Source of the DNA: Xanthobacteraceae bacterium
GTDB lineage: Bacteria; Pseudomonadota; Alphaproteobacteria; Rhizobiales; Xanthobacteraceae
DNA length: 15,433 nt
Direction: 5' to 3'
Assembly (NCBI GenBank): GCA_030037185.1
Contig: JASHRR010000090.1
Location: 1 to 15,433 of the forward strand
In this document: positions 1 to 7,602 of the stretch, in pieces
Layout of the letters: every line of letters starts with the position of its first letter
Numbering within the stretch: position 1 is the stretch's first letter
The notes under the pieces: model-generated
Databases searched by the model: none
Told to the model about the DNA's origin: nothing
Seen by the model: the letters and a program-made list of their open reading frames with translations, nothing else
Translations under genes and position numbers: made by a program

Positions 1-510
1 TGCTGGGTAAACCAGCGTTGTCGCGGGCAGCTTGAGAAGCCGCCCGAAGATCGACTCATACTCGGCGCGAGGGTCGCCGTTCTGAAAGTCGGTGCGGCCA
101 GTGCCGCGGATGAGAAGGGTGTCACCGGTGAATACCCGGTCCGGCATGACAAAGCTGTAGGAGTCATCAGTGTGGCCGGGCGTATAGATTGCCTCGAGGG
201 TCAGCCCTTCGATCGTGAAGCGGTCGCCGTCGCCAAGCCGCATCGAGACGACATCTGCTTTGGTCTGTTCCCCCATCACCGTGATGCAATGCGTGCGGTC
301 GCGCAATGCGCCAAGAGCCGTAATGTGGTCGGCGTGAAGATGCGTATCCACCGCTTTGACGAGCTTCAGATCGAGCTCTCTCACCAGCTGCAGATAGCGG
401 TCAACTTTGTCCAGCACCGGATCGATAATCAGCGCTTCGCCGCCTGGCCGGCTGGCGAGCAGGTAGGTGTAGGTGGCGGAGGCCTGGTCAAAAAGCTGGC
501 GGAAGATCAC
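1..510 (-). CDS. ETHE1-like persulfide (sulfur) dioxygenase, MBL fold, C-terminus cut by window edge
   Basis: Metallo-beta-lactamase-fold protein of the ETHE1 group. Known members oxidise glutathione persulfide to sulfite with a single iron in sulfide detoxification. The 170 visible residues begin with IFRQLFD, as in ETHE1 proteins. They carry THLHADH (residues 56-62), PGHT with His113, and FTGD with Asp130, followed by LLIRGTGRTDFQNGD, the ETHE1 signature. The spacing of these metal ligands is close to that in human ETHE1. The frame is still open at the window edge just after VYPA, where the family normally continues with HDY. The start is GTG at 510, with AGAAGGGA eight bases upstream (519-526). 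It lies 204 bp downstream of the amidohydrolase gene on the same strand, so co-transcription is possible but not shown. A simple glyoxalase-II-type hydrolase is the alternative, but the RTDFQ stretch argues for the dioxygenase. Confidence 0.88.
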   Translation of the reverse strand, partial: MIFRQLFDQASATYTYLLASRPGGEALIIDPVLDKVDRYLQLVRELDLKLVKAVDTHLHADHITALGALRDRTHCITVMGEQTKADVVSMRLGDGDRFTIEGLTLEAIYTPGHTDDSYSFVMPDRVFTGDTLLIRGTGRTDFQNGDPRAEYESIFGRLLKLPATTLVYPA

Positions 511-714
511 CGCGGCGATCCCTTCTGCTGTCTCATATGCCGCGACGTGCGCTTGGCCCCATCAGTCGGTTCGCACAACACTCGGCGTCCGAGGTCGACG
601 GCCTTGATGTCGGTGGGGCGAAATTCATCACCGCCCAAGATTAGCCCTTCATGCGTCGCGGAGTCGCACGAGTGATGATCTCGGGCCTTTGACGACGCGC
701 TGCGAGCCCAACAA

Positions 715-1680
715 TCACGCCGATTTTGCAAACCCATAGAGGGTCTGCGGATTTTCGACCAGGATGCGCCTGCGCGTCGACTCCTCATACGCCCACACGG
801 CGAGGAGATCGAATAACAGCGCGTCGTCCGGCAGGGTTCCATTCTGCTCGCTCGGATGAGGCCAGTCACTACCCCACACCAATCGCTCCGGCGCCGCCTT
901 GACGAAAGCCTGGGCAATCTTCGTTGCTTCCGGATAGTCCGGCGGACCGATCTTGCTGTTGGAATAGGCGCCGGACAGCTTGATCCAGGTGCGGCCCCTG
1001 TCGAGCAGACCACGCAGGACCGCGTGCGAGGGGTGAGCGATGCCCGCCGGCAGCGCCGGATGACCCAAATGATCGAACACGGTCTGCGACGGCAGGCGCC
1101 GCAACAGGTCCGCATGAGCGACGATATCGTCGCCGTCGACATTGAACTGCACGTGCCAGCCGAGTTCGTTGACGCGCTTGGACAGCGGCTCGACCATGTC
1201 CCAGCCGACGACGGCGTTCGCCCCGCCCAGGGAAAAGCGAATGCCGCGGATGCCGGCGTCGTTGAGGCTCTTCAGCTCCGCATCCGTGATGGTCGGATGT
1301 ACGACCGCGACGCCCCTCGCGGTCGCGCCCAGCTGTCGGAGCGCATCGACGGTCACACGGTTGTCGGTCGCGTAGTTGCGCGGCTGCACCACCACGACGC
1401 GCGTTGTTCCGGTGCGCTTTTGCAGGAGCCTGTAGTCCGACACCGTGGCGTTCTGCGGGTTGCGGCCGGGCCTTGGGTTGGATTCGGAGAACCGCGGGTC
1501 GTAGACGTGCATATGGCAGTCAGCGGCATTGGCCGGCGCACTGACTTTGGCGGGATGGCTGCCGGTCGTATTCGGCACGGCGTCCTGAGCGCGGCCGGCG
1601 GTTGCGTCAAGTGCGCCGGCAACGGCTGCGGCAGCGGTTGCGGTCAACAGCCTGCGACGGCCGATGGCGTGGTCACGCAT
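715..1680 (-). CDS. Tat-exported amidohydrolase-2 family (LigI-like) TIM-barrel hydrolase
   Basis: A 321-residue metal-dependent hydrolase of the amidohydrolase-2 family, resembling 2-pyrone-4,6-dicarboxylate lactonase (LigI). The start is ATG at 1680, preceded by GGGAGG (about nine bases away). The N-terminus has a twin-arginine signal: RRR at residues 8-10, then LLTATAAAAVAGALDATA and a likely cleavage near AGRAQDA (about residue 32). The mature protein shows the first-strand metal motif DCHMH (His56, His58), FDHLGHP (His204, His207) and GSDWPHP (Asp272), all typical of the family. The substrate is not readable from sequence; a lactone or aromatic ring-cleavage product is a guess from LigI. 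LigI itself works in the cytoplasm, so export is unusual. Palindromic repeats upstream may be its operator. The frame stays open further upstream to 2016, but that part is low-complexity and passes through the repeats, so the Tat start is preferred. Confidence 0.85.
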   Translation of the reverse strand: MRDHAIGRRRLLTATAAAAVAGALDATAGRAQDAVPNTTGSHPAKVSAPANAADCHMHVYDPRFSESNPRPGRNPQNATVSDYRLLQKRTGTTRVVVVQPRNYATDNRVTVDALRQLGATARGVAVVHPTITDAELKSLNDAGIRGIRFSLGGANAVVGWDMVEPLSKRVNELGWHVQFNVDGDDIVAHADLLRRLPSQTVFDHLGHPALPAGIAHPSHAVLRGLLDRGRTWIKLSGAYSNSKIGPPDYPEATKIAQAFVKAAPERLVWGSDWPHPSEQNGTLPDDALLFDLLAVWAYEESTRRRILVENPQTLYGFAKSA

Positions 1681-1741
1681 TATTTTTTCCTCCCGTTGCG
1701 CTCCTGCCCGTTTGGCGAGTCTACCCCAATCCGATCGCGGC

Positions 1742-1759
1742 CTTGCACAAATTTGCAAG
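1742..1759. promoter_or_regulatory. Inverted repeat CTTGCA-N6-TGCAAG, candidate operator
   Basis: Perfect 6-bp arms (1742-1747 and 1754-1759) surround an AT-rich 6-bp spacer. The site lies 62-79 bp upstream of the amidohydrolase ATG, where a promoter or operator would be expected. The regulator is unknown. Confidence 0.35.
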
Positions 1760-1819
1760 CCGGGCAGGCAATTGGGATTGCCGGCTTCGCTCGTCGGTGC
1801 TGCTGATTTTGCTCGCTGA

Positions 1820-1861
1820 TTTTCCGTTGCGTGGCGCAGCTTTTCCGTTGCGTGGCGCAAC
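1820..1861. repeat. Tandem 19-bp direct repeat, each copy carrying a palindrome; candidate double operator
   Basis: The 19-bp unit TTTTCCGTTGCGTGGCGCA occurs at 1820-1838 and again at 1841-1859, a 21-bp period of about two helical turns. In the second copy, GTTGCG-TGG-CGCAAC (1847-1861) is a perfect 6-bp inverted repeat with a 3-bp spacer. The first copy differs at one arm position. Two in-phase palindromes upstream of the amidohydrolase look like binding sites for a dimeric regulator. The family of that regulator cannot be named from sequence. Confidence 0.5.
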
Positions 1862-2490
1862 ACGAATAAATGTGTAGCTTCCAGAACACTTATAACGTTT
1901 GAGGGGATGGTGCTGTGATGCGCGGCCTGATCGGCGAATTTTTCCCAGCGCTGCCAAATTGGCTGTTGCGGGCGTGCCGGGTCCTGGCCAGCGCCGAAAC
2001 GCCACGCAGTCTGCACCGCGTTGTCGGCCTGCGACCGTGCTGCGGAGCCGCGGCGCTCTCACGCCGCACCGAGGATCGGCGGCACCAAGCGCGGTCACCT
2101 GAACGGTCATCCGGATAGACAACGCTCGCGCAGTTCAACGAAATAAATCCATGCATCGCGCGCGGATGGCTTCGTGGCGAACAACTTGTCATTCTACCGC
2201 ACCGGCGGATCCATAGACGGGCGACCCGCACACAGGTTTGCCGTTGCCAGGTTGCCTCCATTGGGTGAGGACGGGCTCGCCGACCCGCACCGGCTGGGCG
2301 GCTGGTAGCGGTTTTTAGGGTGGCCGTGTTGGCGTGCGCAGCGCGCGGGCGTTGCGGTGCCCCAGCAAAAAGCGTCCCCAGCCCCTGTACAGCCGCCAGC
2401 CGATCCGCTATTCCGCCGGGCGCGTCGTCATTCGGCAGGCGCGGGCGCAGGACGCCGGTGAGGCGAGGCGGCAATGACCGCAAAATTCCA

Positions 2491-3489
2491 ATGATCGTAA
2501 AGTCCAATGCCGATACCCTGGTCGCAGTGTTCGGCGGCTCGGGGTTTCTCGGCCGGCACGTGGTGCGGGCACTGGCGAAACGCCAGTATCGCGTGCGGGT
2601 CGCCGTGCGCCGCCCGGACCTCGCCGGCCACCTGCAGCCGCTCGGCCGCGTCGGTCAGATTCATGCAGTCCAGGCCAATGTACGCCATCGACCGTCGGTC
2701 GCGGCCGCGGCGCGCGGCTGCGACGTCGTCGTCAACCTGGTCGGCATCCTGTTCGAGTCCGGCCGCCAGCGTTTTGATGCGGTGCAGGGTTTCGGCGCCG
2801 AGGGAGTTGCCTTGGCGGCCGCTGCACACGACGCCCGGATGGTCCACGTTTCCGCCATCGGTGCCGATCAGAATTCGACCGCCGCCTATGCGAGGGCAAA
2901 GTGGCACGGCGAGCAGCTGGTGCTGGCCGCAGCGCCCGATGCCACGATTTTTCGACCCTCGATCCTGTTCGGCCCCAATGACGATTTTTTCAATCGGTTT
3001 GCCGGCATCGCCCGGCTGTCGCCCGTCTTGCCGCTGGTCGGCGGCGGGTATACGCGGTTTCAACCGGCTTTCGCCGGCGATGTTGCCGAGGCGATCGCCA
3101 AGGCGGTTGACGGCGCAACCAGGGCGGGCGCGATCTACGAGCTCGGCGGGCCAGAGGTCTTCACTTTCAAGGAGCTGATGCAATTCGTTTTGGCGACGAT
3201 CGAACGGCGCCGGCTGCTCGTCCCGCTGCCGTTCGGGATCGCCAAGCTGCAGGCGGCGGTCTTCGAACTGGTCTCCAAGCTGCCGTTGCCGTTCCTCTCC
3301 AAGCCGCTTTTGACCCGGGATCAGGTGGAGTTGCTACGCTACGACAATGTCGTGTCTGACGCGGCGGACGGCGACGGCCGCACCCTCGAAGGGCTCGGCA
3401 TCGTACCGCAAACTGCTGCTGCGATCGTGCCGACCTATCTTTGGCGGTTCCGCAAAACCGGGCAGTTCGGCCGTGTCGGCTTGGGCTGA
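2491..3489 (+). CDS. NDUFA9-like NAD(P)-binding protein (complex I NDUFA9 subunit family)
   Basis: A 332-residue atypical short-chain dehydrogenase of the NDUFA9-like group, related to the accessory complex I subunit. The Rossmann nucleotide-binding motif GGSGFLG is at residues 15-21. It is followed by VVNLVGIL, the HVSAIGAD strand, YARAK in the position of the SDR Tyr/Lys pair, FRPSILFGPNDDFFNRF and YELGGPEVFTFKELM. The C-terminus ends with PTYLWRFRKTGQF, typical of alphaproteobacterial members. Its exact role is uncertain: NAD(P)H or quinone-linked, or in respiratory chain assembly. ATG 2491 is chosen because homologues begin about nine residues before the TLVAVFGGSG strand. The ribosome binding site there is poor; GTG 2458 (after AGGA) is an alternative, and a six-codon frame ends on the ATG (see findings). 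The gene is not near nuo genes here. It converges on uppP. Confidence 0.85.
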   Translation: MIVKSNADTLVAVFGGSGFLGRHVVRALAKRQYRVRVAVRRPDLAGHLQPLGRVGQIHAVQANVRHRPSVAAAARGCDVVVNLVGILFESGRQRFDAVQGFGAEGVALAAAAHDARMVHVSAIGADQNSTAAYARAKWHGEQLVLAAAPDATIFRPSILFGPNDDFFNRFAGIARLSPVLPLVGGGYTRFQPAFAGDVAEAIAKAVDGATRAGAIYELGGPEVFTFKELMQFVLATIERRRLLVPLPFGIAKLQAAVFELVSKLPLPFLSKPLLTRDQVELLRYDNVVSDAADGDGRTLEGLGIVPQTAAAIVPTYLWRFRKTGQFGRVGLG

Positions 3490-3563
3490 TACGCATGCCG
3501 ACGCCATCCAGCGCGGCGTCCAGCGCCCTCAGCGTTGGTGAACCCTGACCCTTCTGGCGGCCC

Positions 3564-3596
3564 GTTAGCGGCCGACCGACACGGGTCGCTGCTAAC
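3564..3596. terminator. Strong hairpin between convergent genes, possible bidirectional transcription stop
   Basis: The arms GTTAGCGGCCGACC and GGTCGCTGCTAAC pair over 13 bp, with one bulged C and one G-T wobble, around a six-base loop. It sits in the 227-bp gap between the stop codons of two converging genes. No T-run follows on either strand, so it is not a classical intrinsic terminator. RNA 3'-end protection or Rho-assisted termination are other possibilities. Confidence 0.35.
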
Positions 3597-3716
3597 ATCG
3601 CCTCGACGGGCGGCGTCATCGATGATCTCGATACCCCGCATGACAAAGACGCCAAACGAGAACAAAATCCCCATTATAGGCGTCTAAAGCCGGCAATATC
3701 GAAGGGTCCCGTTTAC

Positions 3717-4523
3717 TCACCTCGCCAGCGCTAGAGCGACCAGGCCGAGCGTGCCGACAATCACCCGCCACCATGCGAACAGGTCAAAGCCGTGCCCAGA
3801 TACATAGTCGAGAAAGCTCTTCACCACGAACCACCCGGCGATGAATGATGCAATGAACCCGATCGCCACCATCAAAATGTTGTCACTGCTCATGTGGGCG
3901 CCGCTTTTGTAGAGGTCATAGGCGAAAGCGCCCGCCATCGTAGGCATGGCGAGGTAAAACGAGAACTCGGCGGCGGAGCGGCGATCAGCGCCGAACAGCA
4001 TGGCGGACACGATGGTCGCACCGGAACGCGAAACGCCTGGGACCATCGCCAAGCACTGGCAGACGCCAATGCCGAGATACATCGGAAGCGAGAATGCGGT
4101 TGCATCACGATAGCGCGGCCGCAAATCGAGACTGTCGACGTAAAGTAACACCGCGCCGCCGGCGATCAGGCTAAAGCAGACAATCCATGGATTGAACAGC
4201 ACGCCCTTGATGAAGCCGTGCAACAGGGCGCCGATCACCGCCGCTGGCAGGAATGCGATGAGGACCCCCACGACAAACCGCCGCGCCTTGGTGTCGCCAA
4301 GCATTCCGATTGCAATGTTCCATAGTTTCGCAAAATAGATGCTCAATAGCGCAACAATCGCGCCCAGCTGAATCAGGACCGCAAAGGTATTGCCGAAGTT
4401 TTCATCCCCGAAACCAAAAAAATGCTGCAGCAGAAGCAGGTGCCCGGTCGACGATACCGGAAGGTATTCGGTGAGGCCTTCCACAATGCCGAGACCGGCG
4501 GCCTTGAGAACATCAAGCAACAT
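3717..4523 (-). CDS. uppP: Undecaprenyl-diphosphatase UppP (BacA family)
   Basis: A 268-residue polytopic inner-membrane enzyme that dephosphorylates undecaprenyl diphosphate to recycle the lipid carrier for peptidoglycan and other surface polymers. Overproduction in other bacteria gives bacitracin resistance. Both family signatures are present: [14 protein letters not shown] near the N-terminus (catalytic Glu and Ser region) and [10 protein letters not shown] in the second half. Hydrophobic segments run almost throughout. The start is ATG 4523 ([12 protein letters not shown]), with GGAG about eight bases upstream. An open extension to 4565 adds 14 non-hydrophobic residues and no better ribosome binding site. 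Length matches the family. It converges with the NDUFA9-like gene and is divergent from the GST gene. Confidence 0.96.
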   Translation of the reverse strand: MLLDVLKAAGLGIVEGLTEYLPVSSTGHLLLLQHFFGFGDENFGNTFAVLIQLGAIVALLSIYFAKLWNIAIGMLGDTKARRFVVGVLIAFLPAAVIGALLHGFIKGVLFNPWIVCFSLIAGGAVLLYVDSLDLRPRYRDATAFSLPMYLGIGVCQCLAMVPGVSRSGATIVSAMLFGADRRSAAEFSFYLAMPTMAGAFAYDLYKSGAHMSSDNILMVAIGFIASFIAGWFVVKSFLDYVSGHGFDLFAWWRVIVGTLGLVALALAR

Positions 4524-4865
4524 GAGGGGAACTCCGTGATGAATTGCCAAGGTCACGCGATGCACGAGGTCGCGAAACGCCGCAAGCCGTCGTGCTTGTG
4601 GCCCAAGCTCGCCGGCGGAGCAAGAGACCCTCTTCGGCTCGGCGCGACGGGCGCAAGATCAACGCGCAATCGGGTCGCTCGGTTGATATCGCCTTAAGAT
4701 TGAGCCGTGCCGCGCCCTGGTGCGCGGTCGTAGCGTGAAAAAAGCGGGCGCCACGCAACGTGTTCCGATGCAGGCACGCCTGGATTTGAACGCATTGTCG
4801 ATTTCTTTACGGTGGCAAACGAATGTAGGTATCTCTACCGATCAGGTCGATGTAACGCGCAAGCC
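4524..4865. other. Divergent intergenic region between uppP and the GST gene
   Basis: These 342 bp hold the 5' regions of two divergent genes and no gene I can support. They contain a 12-bp match (4748-4759, minus-strand sense GTTGCGTGGCGC) to the repeat at 1820-1861. A short GGTA-TCTC-TACC hairpin lies close to the GST start. No consensus promoter is clear. Confidence 0.5.
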
Positions 4866-5558
4866 ATGCTAACACTTTTTCATCATCCTCTCTGTCCGCA
4901 TTCCCGTTTCGTCCGCGTCGCGATGGGCGAGTATGGTCTCAATCCCGCGCTCGTCGAGGAGCGCACCTGGGAGCGACGGCACGAATTTCTCGTCCTCAAC
5001 CCGGCCGGCACGACCCCGGTGCTGCTGGAAGAGGGGCATCCGGCCGTGCCGTCGGCTGCAATCGTTGCGGAATATCTCGACGAAACGCGCGGGGTGACGC
5101 TTGGCAGCCATCGCCTGTTGCCCGTCGATCTGGCCGGGCGAGTCGAGGTTCGGCGCCTGCTGAGCTGGTTCAGCGACAAATTTTACGCCGAAGTAAGCGG
5201 TCCGCTGGTGACCGAACGGGTCCTCAAGCGGCTGATGACCCCGGCCTATGGCGGCGGCGCCCCCGAACCCGAGGCAATTCGTGCGGCGCTATCCAACATC
5301 AAGTATCATCTGGACTATATCAGCTGGCTGGTGCGCACCCGCGACTGGCTCGCAGGCGAACGGCTGAGCTATGCGGATCTTGCGGCGGCAGCCCATCTGT
5401 CGGTGATCGATTATCTAGGCGACGTGCCGTGGCATCAAGACGAAGCAGCCAAAAACTGGTACGCGAGGGTGAAGTCGCGGCCCTCGTTCCGGCCGCTGCT
5501 GGCGGAGTCCTTTCCGGGGATCGCGCCATCGCGGACCTACGCCGACCTCGACTTCTGA
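4866..5558 (+). CDS. Glutathione S-transferase family protein
   Basis: A 230-residue cytosolic protein with the thioredoxin-fold N-terminal GST domain and an all-helical C-terminal domain. [22 protein letters not shown] is the first strand and helix, with CPHS at the usual active-site position. [14 protein letters not shown] contains the cis-Pro glutathione-binding strand, and [12 protein letters not shown] is the glutathione gamma-glutamyl contact. [17 protein letters not shown] is the conserved N-capping box region of the C-terminal domain. The substrate is unknown. ATG 4866 fits the family's N-terminus, although there is no obvious ribosome binding site. An extension to 4812 lacks GST character. 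It is the first gene of a probable three-gene unit, and its TGA overlaps the likely start of queG. Confidence 0.88.
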   Translation: MLTLFHHPLCPHSRFVRVAMGEYGLNPALVEERTWERRHEFLVLNPAGTTPVLLEEGHPAVPSAAIVAEYLDETRGVTLGSHRLLPVDLAGRVEVRRLLSWFSDKFYAEVSGPLVTERVLKRLMTPAYGGGAPEPEAIRAALSNIKYHLDYISWLVRTRDWLAGERLSYADLAAAAHLSVIDYLGDVPWHQDEAAKNWYARVKSRPSFRPLLAESFPGIAPSRTYADLDF

Positions 5559-6688
5559 CCGCGCCGAGCGACGTCAGGCGGGCGCTCGCCAAGGCAGCGG
5601 CGGCGGTTGGCTTCGATGCCGTGGCGGTGACAACCCCGACGCTCAGCCCTCAGGTGCAGCAGGGCCTCGAGGATTTCCTTGCCCACGGCTGTCACGGCGA
5701 CATGGACTGGATGGCGGCGCGACCCGAACGACGCGCCGACCCGCGCGTCTTATGGCCGCACGTGCGCACGATCGTGATGCTTGGGGTCAATTACGGCCCG
5801 GATCGCGACCCCACTGCAATCCTTAAGAAGCGCGAACGGGGCGCCATTTCGGTCTATGCGCAACGGACCGATTATCACGACGTGATCAAGAAGCGGCTGA
5901 AGGCGCTGGCCCGCTGGCTCATCGCGCAGGCGGGCGGGGACGCCAAGGTTTTTGTCGACACCGCGGCCGTCATGGAAAAGCCGCTGGCCGCGGCCGCCGG
6001 CCTCGGCTGGCAGGGCAAGCACACCAACCTGGTATCGCGCGAATTCGGCTCTTGGCTGTTTCTCGGCGCGGTTTTCACCACCTTGGAGCTGCCTGCGGAC
6101 CAGGCCGAACCGGACCACTGCGGAACCTGCAGCGCCTGCCTTGACGTCTGCCCGACCGCCGCATTTCCGGCGCCGTATCGTCTGGACGCGCGGCGCTGCA
6201 TTTCCTATCTCACGATCGAGCACAAGGGGCCGATTCCGCGCGACTTGCGCATCCTGATGGGCAATCGCATCTATGGCTGCGATGATTGCCTTGCCGTTTG
6301 TCCCTGGAACAAATTCGCTCGGCGGGCACACGACGCAAAGCTGGCGGCGCGCGCCGAACTGAGGGGGCCGGCGCTCGCCGATCTTGCACGGCTTGATGAG
6401 GCGGGATTTCGCAAGCTGTTCGCAGGAACCGCTATCAAGCGGACCGGGCGCGATCGTTTCGTCCGCAACGTCCTCATTGCCATCGGCAACAGCCGCGATC
6501 CTGCGCTTGCGAGCGGCGCCGAGCGGCTCCTCAACGACAGTTCGGCTATCGTTCGCGGCGCAGCCGTGTGGGCGCTGGGCCGGCTGGTCGCCGCGCAGGA
6601 CTTGGCCGCGATGGCGAAAAAATACGCATCAGCTGAAGCCGATCCGTCGGTGCGGCACGAATGGGCGGCCGAGGGCACCGGCGCGTGA
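5555..6688 (+). CDS. queG: Epoxyqueuosine reductase QueG, with a probable non-standard CTG start
   Basis: Cobalamin- and iron-sulfur-dependent enzyme that reduces epoxyqueuosine to queuosine in tRNA, the last step of queuosine synthesis. The conserved [26 protein letters not shown] (catalytic Asp near 135) and [18 protein letters not shown] stretches are present. So are two cysteine clusters for [4Fe-4S] centres: [12 protein letters not shown] (about 189-200) and [11 protein letters not shown] (about 242-252). A HEAT-like C-terminal region follows. Starting at CTG 5555 gives 377 residues, near the E. coli length. This CTG overlaps the GST stop as CTGA. No ATG, GTG or TTG lies in frame near there: the nearest upstream is GTG 5429, which adds 42 unrelated residues, and the next downstream GTG (about 5624) would cut into the fold. 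Function is secure; the start is not. Confidence 0.93.
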   Translation: MTAPSDVRRALAKAAAAVGFDAVAVTTPTLSPQVQQGLEDFLAHGCHGDMDWMAARPERRADPRVLWPHVRTIVMLGVNYGPDRDPTAILKKRERGAISVYAQRTDYHDVIKKRLKALARWLIAQAGGDAKVFVDTAAVMEKPLAAAAGLGWQGKHTNLVSREFGSWLFLGAVFTTLELPADQAEPDHCGTCSACLDVCPTAAFPAPYRLDARRCISYLTIEHKGPIPRDLRILMGNRIYGCDDCLAVCPWNKFARRAHDAKLAARAELRGPALADLARLDEAGFRKLFAGTAIKRTGRDRFVRNVLIAIGNSRDPALASGAERLLNDSSAIVRGAAVWALGRLVAAQDLAAMAKKYASAEADPSVRHEWAAEGTGA

Positions 6689-7602
6689 CCACCCTCGTCT
6701 GCCTCGGTTTTGGCTATTCGGCGCAGCACTATGCGGCCCTCCATGGCGCACGCTTCGATCGTATCGTCGGCACCACGCGAAGCGAGGAAAAGGCCGCGGT
6801 GCTACGTTCGCGGCGGTTTGGCAGCAATGCGGCCGAGATCAACCTGTTCGACGGCACCTCGGGTTCTTCGGTGGTTACCGCTGCGATCGCGGACGCGACA
6901 GTGCTGCTGGTCTCCATTGCGCCGGATCGGGACATCGACCCGGTGCTGGCGCATTTGCGCGACGCAATTGCGGCTGCCCCGCGACTGAAGTCGATCATTT
7001 ACCTCTCGACCGTCGCGGTCTACGGCAACCACGACGGCCGGTGGGTCGACGAAACGACGCCGGTGACCCGGGCGCTGACGCGCGCTGCCAGTCGCATCGA
7101 TGCGGAGAACGCCTGGCAGGCGCTCGGAGAGGCGCACGACGTGCCGATCACCGTGATCCGGATCGCCGGAATCTACGGGCCCGGCGCCAATGCATTGGCC
7201 ACCGTGAAGGCCGGCCGGGCGCGACGGATTATCAAGCCCGGACAGGTGTTCAATCGCATTCACGTCGCTGACCTCGCGCAGATCATCGACAAGGGGATCG
7301 ACGCGGCGGTGATGCGCCGCGCCGGCGGCATCTTCAACGCCGCCGACGACGAGCCGTCGGCGCCCGGCGACCCCATTTTGTTTGCCGCGACGCTGCTCGG
7401 CGTCGCCCCGCCGGCCGAAATCGCCTTCGAGGCAGCAAAACAGGCGATGAGCCCCCTTGCGGTCAGCTTTTATGGCGACAGCAGGCGGGTCCGCAACGAC
7501 CGCATAAAGTCCGTGCTTGGCGTCTCGCTCCGGTATCCGACTTATCGCGAGGGTCTGCGGGCGCTCGCAACCGAGCCATCCGGGACGCCAGGTCAGAATT
7601 GA
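6685..7602 (+). CDS. SDR-fold NAD(P)-dependent oxidoreductase/epimerase-like protein
   Basis: A 305-residue extended short-chain dehydrogenase of the YeeZ-like type. The start is GTG 6685, overlapping the queG stop (GTGA), with GAGGGC upstream. The nucleotide-binding turn is CLGFGYSA (about residues 6-13), a relaxed form of GxxGxxG. It is followed by [15 protein letters not shown] and [18 protein letters not shown], where the SDR Ser and Tyr region falls. Later come RIAGIYGPG and [10 protein letters not shown], the usual substrate-pocket stretches, and [10 protein letters not shown]. The reaction is unknown. The tight coupling to queG suggests co-expression, not necessarily a shared pathway. 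The 3' end overlaps the convergent downstream gene by 10 bp. Confidence 0.88.
   Translation: MTTLVCLGFGYSAQHYAALHGARFDRIVGTTRSEEKAAVLRSRRFGSNAAEINLFDGTSGSSVVTAAIADATVLLVSIAPDRDIDPVLAHLRDAIAAAPRLKSIIYLSTVAVYGNHDGRWVDETTPVTRALTRAASRIDAENAWQALGEAHDVPITVIRIAGIYGPGANALATVKAGRARRIIKPGQVFNRIHVADLAQIIDKGIDAAVMRRAGGIFNAADDEPSAPGDPILFAATLLGVAPPAEIAFEAAKQAMSPLAVSFYGDSRRVRNDRIKSVLGVSLRYPTYREGLRALATEPSGTPGQN

Larger units (their letters stand above)
1681..2490. other. Gap between divergent genes with no convincing gene; holds operator-like repeats
   Basis: About 810 bp separate the amidohydrolase and the NDUFA9-like gene. Open frames exist on both strands, but none has a recognisable domain or a good ribosome binding site, and their compositions look like GC-rich noise. 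The part near the amidohydrolase holds an inverted repeat (1742-1759) and a tandem palindromic repeat (1820-1861), so it probably contains that gene's promoter. The stretch 1870-2460 shows nothing I can assign. Confidence 0.6.

Noticed and set aside
856..1806. 316-residue plus-strand open frame opposite the amidohydrolase
   Set aside because: It is the antisense shadow of a gene with clear catalytic motifs.
1890..2507. Long minus-strand open frame in the gap upstream of the NDUFA9-like gene
   Set aside because: The translation is Arg/Pro/Ala-rich with no domain, crosses the start of a real gene, and has no ribosome binding site; it is typical of open frames by chance in GC-rich DNA.
3435..3674. 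79-residue minus-strand frame between the NDUFA9-like gene and uppP
   Set aside because: It overlaps the conserved C-terminus of the NDUFA9-like gene, and its translation has no recognisable features; the gap's hairpin explains the structure better.
4760..4810. tRNA-like T-arm sequence (GTTCAAATC on the minus strand)
   Set aside because: The flanking five bases do not pair as a T stem, and no acceptor, D or anticodon arm can be built around it.
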